In this document: piece by piece, positions 9,876 through 19,541 of the stretch
How positions within the stretch are numbered: the stretch's first letter is position 1
How the letters are laid out: each line of letters starts with the position of its first letter
Source of the DNA: Pseudo-nitzschia pungens
Lineage: Eukaryota; Bacillariophyta; Bacillariophyceae; Bacillariales; Bacillariaceae
Length of the DNA: 64,000 nt
Reading direction: 5' to 3'
NCBI GenBank assembly: GCA_037355855.1
Contig: CM074763.1
Location: forward strand, 2,480,001 to 2,544,000
Notes under the pieces: model-generated
Database searches by the model: none
Told to the model about the DNA's origin: nothing
What the model saw: only the letters and a program-made list of their open reading frames with translations
Made by a program: the position numbers and the translations under genes

Positions 9876-12319
9876 ATGCACTAATTTATGTTGTACGAAG
9901 TAATGGTATTCCTCGTCAGCAATAGGAGAGCATTAACAACAGGACAGCTTGGAGTGCTGGCAAATAGTGAGACTATAAAGGATACTGTTCGAACGCTAAT
10001 GCATACGCTTAGTTACTACAAGATACTCCCCTAGAGGTACAAAGGAATTGATCGATAGGAGGGCATGATGATGGAGCACTTAGTTTGAAAGTGATAAGAA
10101 GTAAAAGAGTGGAGAGAACTGAGCTGCACTCAGCTTGATGGTGTGACAGTTTGCTGTCTCGTATCATAATATTATAGTGCTGTACAGGGGTGAACAGCTC
10201 TGTATGTTCAGTACTGTTGTATGGAGTAGCGTAGCATACGGAGTAGCATTTAGCAAGTGATTCAATCTAGTGCTATGCTAGCGTGCTTGGTAGCGTGCTA
10301 GCATGCTCGCTAACTTGCTCCCTAATTTGCTCTCATGTTAACTGCAAGGGCTGGGTATCAACAACCAAACCCCAACGTATTGGATCGGTGGCATAGCCTA
10401 TCATCCAACCTTAACCCTGTAGCACCATGCTACTACAGTGTGCTAATGGTGTTATCCGGGTTTCTGTGACTGGTACAAACCATACATGAGAACCCTGGTA
10501 ACTTGGAGTTAGCACCTCATAGCATTTTGGATATTTTTACATTTACGCAATAACAACACGGAGCACCATATCACAGCTCAATTGAAACAGTTGGTGCAAC
10601 AGCAAAGAGCGAGTAGCAGCGATGCTAACAGCAAACAGCGAGTGGTTTTGCTAGGTTTGATGTTGTTTTTGTATTGTGAAGGGATACCTTCATTGTAGCT
10701 CAAACTTTTTTTAAGAAGAATATTCAATAATATTGGGTTTTGAATGAGTCTAGTCATCTGTTACTGATAATTCATACAAGGTAATAGGCCTTTTTGGGGT
10801 AGATACCCTTACTAGTATTATGTAATAGGTATGAAACATATGATTCATTTAGTTCGAAAATTATTTTTAGTAAGGCTTACTGCACTAATCTTTCTCTAGA
10901 ATGTTTTCTGTATTCACTAGCTTATCTGTGGTGAATGCAGATGATATGATATCCAACAACTGATATCCAAATTCAAAGTATTCTTCTGATACAAGGCAGT
11001 AAGGCTTTTTGTAAGGATATCCAAGATGCTATGCTGAGACTCCTGTATAGGGAAATGTATTGGGCCTACAGGTATCAGCCTCCAGCAGTAACTGTCTACA
11101 AGGTGCTAGGCTTTGTGCTAAGCAGCAAGCTTAGCAACAGGTTTAGCAACAGGCTTATCCCAAGGTGCTATGGGGTGCTGACAGCTGAGTAACTAGGTCC
11201 ACTGTGTAGGATTTGTCCTGGTTACAGGAACTTGGCTGTAGCGCCGTTCGCACACTGTAGCATGGTGCTACAGGATTAAGGTTGGATGCTATATGCTACT
11301 GGATACTGGATAAGGTTACAGCATGCTACTAATCCAACTACCATCGGGGTATGGTCATTGTGTATGATAAGTACTGCAGTTATCACGGGAGCAACTTAGT
11401 GAGCTTTTAAAAGCACAAGATTGAATTATTTGCTAAAGGCTACTCTGTATGGTGCTACGCTACTCCCTATGCTGTTGTTATTACTACGTACGAGTAAGTT
11501 ACTACTCTTTTTATCACAGCAATATCTGAGATTCGTTTTTCCACCAACAACAAAAACCTAAGGTTCTTTGTCAAAAAGTGGAGGGATAAATAATTCACAG
11601 ATAGAAATTCTAACCTGAAACCTGTTTAAGGAGCTGATCATACGGCTATTATGACAAAGGGGAATATTTCACGTTGCTCTTGCAAACACCGAAAATGAGC
11701 GATTCAACCTTTCGGAGACCAATAAATAATGAACGTCTTATTATTCGAATGTAATAAGTGGCTTAAACAAATATTCAGAACGTTTGTCAAGCACGAACTT
11801 GTTTCACGACCAAGGCTTTGATTGGAAAATGGTATACAGTTTCTGTGAGCAGAATCGAGAAAATGACGTGGAAGCCACAATTCGTCTTTTCAAGAATACT
11901 ACAAGCGTTGCTTAAATAAGTCTGTTAAATAAATATTTGATTACAAATGGCTTACCAATTCAGGCACAAACACTTTTCATTCATTCCGAATCCTTCTCGA
12001 TCCCAAAATAACTTACCGGTATTGTTGTGGTGATGTAACTGGTACCGAACGTACCGTACGCGTCAAACGAGATCCCAATGACGCTACTACGGTAAGATTA
12101 ATGTACGGTTCAAAAAAATGAAAAGCGGAATGCACCGGAACAACGAATACAAAGTGATACTGTACTTCGTAAAAGATAGCGTCCATTCAGCGCCTCTGCC
12201 GAATCGTAATATATCCTCTGAATCTAGCTATAGCTGTAAATTAGTGTAATGTTTTCAAATCTAGATTTTACATTTTTTACATGCGGTCGGTTCTACGTAG
12301 TATCAGTTAAATTCTGCCG
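9876..12319. other. Gene-free repeat-rich stretch
   Basis: No ORF worth reporting over 2.4 kb. It is rich in GCTAGCATGCT-type short words (10260-10340) and holds the inverted-repeat element reported separately at 10350-11360. Confidence 0.6.
10350..11360. repeat. About 1 kb element with long imperfect terminal inverted repeats
   Basis: The block ATCCAACCTTAA.CCTGTAGC followed by ACCATGCTAC and AGTGTGC at 10403-10443 recurs in reverse complement at 11251-11290. The similarity extends outward (ACCCCAACGTATTGGAT against the complement of ATCCAACTACCATCGGGGT) and inward (ATGGTGTTATCC against GGCGCTACAGCC), giving arms of roughly 100 bp. It is non-coding inside. It is probably a foldback or MITE-type element; the exact ends and target duplication were not resolved. 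Confidence 0.55.
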
Positions 12320-14464
12320 TTATCGCTCAAGCTGGGTGATTTGGGTCTGGATAAAATGAGGACTGGAAAATAATGGAGGTCTTGAGAGTATTGGAAACGG
12401 GTGATTCATTGTAGAGGACTTATTCATCTGTTGTAGCGGAACGCTAGACCGTCGTTGCGGAAAAGGCGTATGCCTAGCAACGCGATCATTGTTTCCTACT
12501 AGCTGCTTTTGCACGTTCATCATTTGCGTCTTTTGTCGTTGAAGAAGTAGCTGAGGCTGGTGATACTGGAACTGAGGTGTTTGGTAGCCGCTCGAAAGCA
12601 ATTTCGCGGCTTCCATTTGAAACTCTTCGGGCTGCAGCACACAATCCAACGAAGAATTATACACAATTCTCTCGACTCCCCTAGTCCAGTTATCAGTTTC
12701 TGTACATTCTTGTTTTTCTTTTTTGTCGCTCACGTATTCTAACGGGCTTGAATCAGCACTGGAAGGCCACCCATTATTTTCGCTCTCCTTGGTCCTATGG
12801 ATGTCATCCTCGAATGCTTGAGCAATCCCTATATCAATGTCATCGGAGACTCCTGGTATTTGTTCAAGCGCTTCAGGCACAAGCATATTTTTTTTGCACT
12901 CGTCATAATTTCGGCCTTTCGTTTCCTCAACGACTGGCTCGAGATAGATTGTGGGGGTTATCTCTATGTTGCCATGACTTCCACCGTTGCTAATGGTGCT
13001 CTGACAGCTTGAGTCGTTCAAAGGTGTCGCCATGGGTGTCGGCTCGAATTCAGCCGGCAACATAAATTCGGTGTAAACATGTGTTGACCCGACATTGCTT
13101 TTCGACTGAAAATGGTGTGTAGTAGTTGTTGTGGTAGTAGTCAATGAAATGTCGACGTCCAGCGTGCCGAAAGCAGAATTGACAGTCTGACTCGTGTCCT
13201 GGAACACTTGATGCACATTTTGTTGGGGGGATGAAGATCTGATGACTGTCGTAGGAGAGTATTGTAATAATTTTTCCAGATCGTTGAATTGGCATTGATG
13301 TCGTTGCGTGCATTGTTGACCTTGAAACTTCATATTGTCTTCAACAAAAGTAACATCCTCTGTCTGATGACGAAAATTCATCTGCTGCGGTTGCTCCACA
13401 ATCTGTGTCGATACTGGTGATGTCGTGTTGTGAGAATGACCGGGTTGGGCTTGCTCCTGGAATCGGTGGCGCTTCACGGCACGCTTTTCGAGGTGCTGAT
13501 GCGAAAGAATGTTTATCATCCCAAGGCGTTGCTGTTGCTGTTGCTGTTGCGATGGTGCGCTGCGCTTCAAGGTGGACGCCTCCCTCGGATTGTTTTTGTC
13601 GTCCTTCTTGATCGAAGACGTCGCGAAATTTCGGCCGATTTCCACTCTAAGAGAATCCAAACCTCGGCTATCTTGTTGTTGTTGCTGCTGATATTCATGA
13701 AGATGATGACCAGCAGCACTGTCTCCTGTCGTGGAAGACGTATGTCCAGTGGTATTAGTGTGGAATTGTTTCTGCTCTTGATTTTTTACTGTCTGGAAAT
13801 TAATTTCAAGTTGCTTCAAATCAGGTGTTACCGACACATTTGGTGTGATTCTTCCATAGTTAGATGACGAAGATTTTTCGATTGAACTGTGTTGAAACTC
13901 CGACATACCGCAAGACGGTATGGTCTGCGGGAGATTCATCCACTTCTCTGTGTTCCTCTGACACGATGAACCATTAAGGGCCACAGGCGATGTTTTTACA
14001 GCTCGACTCATCAATTTGTTCACCCCGTTGCTGTTAGCCTGTTTCGGGGCAACACATTTGCTAGAATTGGATGCAAGAGCACCCGTGCGAGATTTCGCAC
14101 TAGAAGATAACCCTCCTTTCGTTGAAGCTAAGGTAGTTAGTGATGACTTGGCCGATTTTCTCTTCATCTTGATGCACTCGGATCTTTTTCCGCGCACAAA
14201 TTGGGGATGAGAAACCTTTCCCCTGTGTTCACCATTCGTTACGCGCTTAAACCCGTACCCTTGAAGTTGCCTCAAAAGACTCTTGAATTTGGTCTGCCGA
14301 AAGTAGTTTTTGAGAATTGGAACCATGGCACCCGGATCGTGGATCTTGAACGACGTTCCATCTGTGCACCAAGACACAACATGACTGTGGCCCTTGCGTT
14401 GTGCATCATCCAACATGTCGTGAAGTCTCGTTGGGAAGTGGTTCATCAGCTGCGACTTTGCCAT
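12320..14464 (-). CDS. Heat shock factor-type transcription factor
   Basis: 714 residues; the ATG at 14464 is directly before the domain. Residues about 9-103 form an HSF DNA-binding domain: FPTRLHDML (10-18), VVSWCTDGTSFKIHD (29-43), NYFRQTKFKSLLRQLQGYGF with the recognition helix at 60-72, and HPQFVRGKR (86-94). It is followed by a basic KMKRKSAK stretch that may act as a nuclear signal. The rest is low-complexity, with Ser-rich and Gln-rich tracts (Gln runs encoded at 13524-13551 and 13672-13690) and a Thr run near 13110-13140. These look like activation regions. I do not see an obvious heptad trimerisation helix (HR-A/B) after the domain, which many diatom HSF-like proteins also lack. It is expected to bind nGAAn-type elements in the nucleus; its targets are unknown. 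Confidence 0.9.
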   Translation of the reverse strand: MAKSQLMNHFPTRLHDMLDDAQRKGHSHVVSWCTDGTSFKIHDPGAMVPILKNYFRQTKFKSLLRQLQGYGFKRVTNGEHRGKVSHPQFVRGKRSECIKMKRKSAKSSLTTLASTKGGLSSSAKSRTGALASNSSKCVAPKQANSNGVNKLMSRAVKTSPVALNGSSCQRNTEKWMNLPQTIPSCGMSEFQHSSIEKSSSSNYGRITPNVSVTPDLKQLEINFQTVKNQEQKQFHTNTTGHTSSTTGDSAAGHHLHEYQQQQQQDSRGLDSLRVEIGRNFATSSIKKDDKNNPREASTLKRSAPSQQQQQQQRLGMINILSHQHLEKRAVKRHRFQEQAQPGHSHNTTSPVSTQIVEQPQQMNFRHQTEDVTFVEDNMKFQGQQCTQRHQCQFNDLEKLLQYSPTTVIRSSSPQQNVHQVFQDTSQTVNSAFGTLDVDISLTTTTTTTTHHFQSKSNVGSTHVYTEFMLPAEFEPTPMATPLNDSSCQSTISNGGSHGNIEITPTIYLEPVVEETKGRNYDECKKNMLVPEALEQIPGVSDDIDIGIAQAFEDDIHRTKESENNGWPSSADSSPLEYVSDKKEKQECTETDNWTRGVERIVYNSSLDCVLQPEEFQMEAAKLLSSGYQTPQFQYHQPQLLLQRQKTQMMNVQKQLVGNNDRVARHTPFPQRRSSVPLQQMNKSSTMNHPFPILSRPPLFSSPHFIQTQITQLER

Positions 14465-17400
14465 TGTGAAAAGTACAACGAATTGCTATATTTGAGAACT
14501 GAATGTAGGAGCACCTGTTCGAAGAAAGAAAGTGAAACTCAGATGCGAAATCCGTTTTAGTATTCTTCCACCGAGAGAGAAGATTTGCTCAGTATTTGAA
14601 TCTTGTGCACTGCAAGTTCTCTTGAAAATAATGATATACGAGCACAGCAGTTAGCTACGATGAATCGTCGTAATTGTGGACCGGTTGCACGGCAAGTTTT
14701 GATTCTGAAAGAACGTTGTGTGATTCGGAGTATATTGTGTGAGAAAATCGGCTTGCAAAGCAGTGCATAGTAAAAATAAGATTACTGTATTTATTTTTTC
14801 CATCTTCCTCCACGGCACAGCGCTCCCCATTTTCTGCCTGAGATGCATTCATAATTTTAGAATATTGGTACGATACCTGGAAGTTATCATACTTAATGTT
14901 TAATTCAAAATACAGTACGGCTCAAGAGCGATAAGTGAAGAATAAACGGGAAATCTTGCTACACAGAATGTTAAGTTGAAGCATAAAACAGTTTTTGAAA
15001 AAAAGGTAGAATTAAGTGGATGAAATACGAAATGAAATAAAAGGCTTATATCAATAGAGACGGAAGTCTATGCATTCAAAATACTTTTAAGTCTTTTCAG
15101 AAAGAAGAATTATTTGTTCATCGAATTTTCAATTTAATGCAATATGACAATTCTACGCACAAGCATTATATTACATCAAGATTCGCAAATGCGATCCTTG
15201 AAAAAAAGAAATTGAATTAACGATAAGTCATTTTTCTAAAGAAAGAGCAGAACCAATTCTGATAAGTCGTCCATTCAATTTGCATAAGTACAAACTCTTC
15301 AACGCCCCTCGTTAGGGTTAGGCTTTATTCTAATGAAAGATATTACTGATGCAAAAGGATTGAACGAAAGGAGTCAGAAAAAATCACATAGCACTCCCAG
15401 GGGTAAGCCTTATGCGTTTTCCATAAGTATTTTCTCCATTGAGATTATGATCGTCATGCATCCAGAATGCCAAAGCTTGTTATAATTAAGCCTTATTCAT
15501 GTGTTACAATTCTTTTTTACTACTACTATGGAGGAACACAACCTTCTTCTTCGATTCCATATTTCTTCATAGTAGTACACTAATTCACAACCGTATGTCA
15601 TCCATTCTACAAAAGGAAAAATTCATTATTCTTCACTGTTGTTCGATGAGTCACACGGAAAAGTAGGAATCTGATTTTTGTATTCCAATGATTCTGGGAG
15701 AAAATCATTTCATTAAGTATTTTGCATTTTTCTCCAGTCCTACTTGTCACTGTCCTCATTTTTTTGAACATAGTAAGAAATTGCATTAAACGGAACTCGG
15801 TAGGTCCCAAAGATTGGAAAGTGATGTTCAACACTGAACTGTTCCAAAAAAATTAGTCAACTATGGTTTTACTTCGTAAGATTACTCTCTTATTATTAGT
15901 TTTTTGAACAAACGATTAGGCACATCATTCCGAAACAAGAATATCATAACGTTCGGAATCCTGTAGTCACGTTCGGTATGTTTGCATACGGTAAGGTTAC
16001 ATCATAGTAAGCTGAGTAACATGCTCACGACTGACCCAGACAGGGAGAGACATGTGAGTCAAAAGATATTGGAATTGGTGCTTGTGGGTTGCTGCTGGCT
16101 GACCGTTTGATGGTGCTGAGGTTGATGAGGCAAGCAGTTATTGTTGCTCACATCTTGCAAAATGTATGTGTGCTCTGTATTGTATATTTTTGCATGCTAC
16201 TACTACTAAAATAGAGAGGATGTCTTCACCAGTTACTGAGAATTTGCCCTCATGTTTTGTTCTTCTTCTGACTTTTTTGGTAAAGGAACACTGAGAGAAT
16301 TTGTAGTACTACTAATGCTATGGATACTAATAATCTGTGGTCAATTAATCTATTTCACAGTGGTGCTACTCCAAGGTACGTATAAATCTTTCTTCTTTTC
16401 CTCCATCAGATGGTTTTCCATATGTCATGTTGCGGTACCTCAGTGAAGTTTCAATTCCCTTCATGTTAACAAGCATGCTTCGTGAAACCAGTGCTGATAG
16501 TTTAGGTACATTTTTCTCTTCAATACAAATAATATCTCAGTCTTCTAGTCACCACTCCAAGTAGTTTTCATCAACATCACAACATGCTCTTGAATTATCT
16601 CCTGAAACTATGTTGTCATGTACATTGCTTTCCCTGGAACATCAAGCAAGCCTCAACTGTCTCCAACCTGTAAGAATGCCAAACAGAGAACCTTGTGGTT
16701 CTCAGTTGAGGTAAAAATTGAGGTTACTATGGACAACATAGCTTGTTATTATTCACTTCTGAAGCAATACACTTTCTTTGGCTCCACTTGTATCATGTAG
16801 CTTCTTAGTCAAACAGAGTAGGCAAGCTAGCAATACTTTGTGCTTCAAACTCTTATGAATCAATCATTTGTTTCTTACTTTCATTTGAAATTGCTTTTGA
16901 CATAGATCTTTCCTTATTGTTTGTCACATTAATAGTAATATTATGTAGTATCATATGCATGAAATAATATTAATATTATGAATAATAATATTAGTAAATA
17001 ATAGTACTACTGGTACTACTACTAGTAGCTATCTATGGAACTAAAATAATGTCTAGCACAGCACTGCAGAATGCTGTGTTTACTTGCTGATACAAGTCAT
17101 TGAGGATGGACACATAGATTAGTGTGGAATATCATACTATGTGGTATTAATATTACTAGCAATATATTTGAGTCCCTATTTTCTGCTGATCACTTCATTC
17201 TACAACACTTCTAATAACAAAGGGATTTACTACTACCTCTTTTCTAAAATACTGAACCAATGACTCGCACACAAATACATGCGACATTGCCCAGTCTTTT
17301 GGTCCAGAGGTAGTAATATCTAACTGATTCCAAATTAATTCCTATTTTATTCTAGACAAGTCCATAGTTGAATCCAATAGCTACCACCAGCAGTACTACT

Positions 17401-17762
17401 ACTAGTAGAGACTAAATCCACATCTAGTAGTACTACTATCCCTATTTGATTCTAACTCATCCCCAGTTTAATTTCGTAGTACCTCCACCAGTAGAGACTC
17501 CTGAATCCAAACCTATCCTTGGTATTTGATCGTTTCTAGACTCGTCACGAGATGAGTCCTCTACTAACACCACTAGAGGCTGAACCCAAACCTAGTACCT
17601 ATGTTTGATTCTAGAACCATCTCATCTTGTAACAATCCACTGCCGGTACGTAGGGGCACCATACATGATGTAGTACGATAGTAACCTTAAAATTACTAAT
17701 TACTACGTACCTACTACGTACTTCGTAATTACTTTTCTTCCAACCGGAAGCCGATGTAAGCT
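14465..17762. other. Gene-free AT-rich stretch
   Basis: 3.3 kb with no ORF above about 75 codons and no recognisable domain. Short TA/CTA-rich words (ACTACTACTAGTAG) increase towards the right end, where there is a degenerate tandem repeat (17335-17640). Confidence 0.5.
17335..17640. repeat. Degenerate tandem repeat, unit about 80-100 bp
   Basis: Three to four imperfect units, each with CCTATTTGATTCTAGAC near the start and AGAGACTGAATCCAAACCTA near the end (starting near 17340, 17440, 17520 and 17600). Units have diverged by substitution and small indels. No coding potential was noted. Confidence 0.5.
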
Positions 17763-17856
17763 TACTACAAAATTCCTATCAGCTGTCCCCCGGTTCTACG
17801 TGCCAGACTACTAATTTCTACTGAAACCGAGGGACAGCTGATAGAATTCTGTAGTA
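17763..17856. mobile_element. MITE copy A (25-bp TIRs)
   Basis: 94-bp element: TACTACAAAATTCCTATCAG at the left end and the reverse complement of a near-identical sequence at the right end (ATAGAATTCTGTAGTA). The middle, ACTACTAATTTCTAC, is shared with copy B at 43730-43830 in the opposite orientation. It can fold into one long hairpin. Confidence 0.75.
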
Positions 17857-18198
17857 TTATAATTTGAGTCGTGTGATGACGAATTTTGTCGAAGGAAGTC
17901 AAGAGTCAACTGTCAATGAAAAGGATTTTGAGAGAAAAACTCCAACCTCCGCACTTCGAGTAACTTGACGCAACCTACATCCATAAGGCGTTCGAAGGAA
18001 TACAGTATTACCTCTTCGCACTGATCTATGTCTCGTCGTTTTGTTCCTCTTGTCGAATAAATCTCTATCAATAGACTCTGGACCAACGAGGAAGACTCGA
18101 AAGCGTCGGAAGAAGAGTGGCAAATCAACAAACCAACCAAAACGGAACGAACAACAGAAGAAAACTCGACAAAACAATCAATAATATTCAACGACAAG

Positions 18199-19236
18199 AT
18201 GCCTCGAAGACAAGGACCTCCCAGAAAATGGTTGATGGATCGGATTTCCGGTCAATCGAAGTACAACGATCGTGAGCGTCCGCCTGGACCGTGTTGCTGG
18301 GTTCCTCCTTGCGTAGGATGGAGTCCCAGCTTCTTCGAAACAAATGCCTGCTGTAGAATCTTTGGAGGCATTGGAGTTGGCGACAATGAATCTTTTCGAT
18401 TCTGGTGCTTGCACCTGGGTTTTGTCGCTAATATCGGAGCTATGCTTTTGACAGCTTATGCTTGTCTTTCGATTAGCCTACAATATTTTCTGCTCTCCAA
18501 GGCGTCTTTAGAAATCCTTCAAATCACTCAAACCACTATTGATACTGTGGACACTGTCACAATCTTCACGGGATTGCAGGGTGTTGCGATTGACGATCCG
18601 ACCCGGGCGACTTCATCCACCGGTCAGCAGATCGTGGTTGGATACGAAGATTTTTGCCAGTTCTCAAACGATGGCCTCGTACGATACCTGGACCCCACAA
18701 TGGATTGCAACTCTTGTTCCAGCAACTATTTTTCGATGAATTCTGTCTTTTCCATTCTAATGTCGGTAGCAACATTTTTTCCAACTTTCTTTTCTCAACA
18801 GCTCCGACTGTATTCTGGATACGATGTCAATTGCGTCAAGAATTCATGTACCTTGCTAGGAATCATCACCATCCTCTTGAATCTAAACGTCATGCTGACC
18901 TACTTTTTCTTGTGCAGCAAAGAATCATTTTATGCAGACGGTACAGTGTTTTTCGACGCAGTCAATAATGCCTACGACGCAAATGCAGTAGATTCAAATG
19001 AAAATTACTGGAAAGTGCAATACCAAAGAAAATGGGGGTTGGGATTAATACTTTTGGTGGCTGGGACAGGTCTGAAGCTCATCGATGTATTGTGCAATCT
19101 TGCTGTCGCAACACCGAACGTGACACGTGATCCAAAGGAGCAAGATATTTACGAAACCATTGTCTTTGCTTCTCCTGGCGATGACATACCTACCGATGAC
19201 GATGAAAATAATGCCGATGATCCTGATTCGTTCTAG
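18199..19236 (+). CDS. Four-span membrane protein, unknown family
   Basis: 345 residues. Predicted membrane spans are at about 71-99, 177-198, 217-239 and 279-303. Both tails are hydrophilic: the N-terminus is basic and Cys/Pro-rich (PCCWVPPCVGW at 31-41), and the C-terminus is acidic (DDIPTDDDENNADDPDSF). The long loop between spans 1 and 2 (about 100-176) has Cys residues at 153, 170 and 173 that could form disulfides if it faces outward. The topology resembles tetraspan proteins, but no tetraspanin or claudin signature is visible, so I assign no function. The ATG at 18199 follows an A-rich leader (ACAAG). It converges with the helicase gene 306 bp downstream. Confidence 0.75.
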   Translation: MPRRQGPPRKWLMDRISGQSKYNDRERPPGPCCWVPPCVGWSPSFFETNACCRIFGGIGVGDNESFRFWCLHLGFVANIGAMLLTAYACLSISLQYFLLSKASLEILQITQTTIDTVDTVTIFTGLQGVAIDDPTRATSSTGQQIVVGYEDFCQFSNDGLVRYLDPTMDCNSCSSNYFSMNSVFSILMSVATFFPTFFSQQLRLYSGYDVNCVKNSCTLLGIITILLNLNVMLTYFFLCSKESFYADGTVFFDAVNNAYDANAVDSNENYWKVQYQRKWGLGLILLVAGTGLKLIDVLCNLAVATPNVTRDPKEQDIYETIVFASPGDDIPTDDDENNADDPDSF

Positions 19237-19541
19237 CTGATACCTTGAACTCCTATGCAGTACAACCGAACCATTGACGAGTGAAACTAATCCACCTTTC
19301 GATCGAGGAAGATGACTGGCCTTGGCGACGGGCGTTGTTGAAGATCAAAAAAAAGCTGTTACAACAGTGATAAGGATAATTCAAGAACTTCTTCCTTCCA
19401 TAATATAAAACATGTACAACTAATAAATAAATGAAAACTTTCGTTCTGTGCTGATCAATAATAGATGCCGAATTTGCCCCAATCCCTTCCAAATTCTTTT
19501 AACAACTACTACTATAAATCCATGCAACCCCAAAGATTAGT

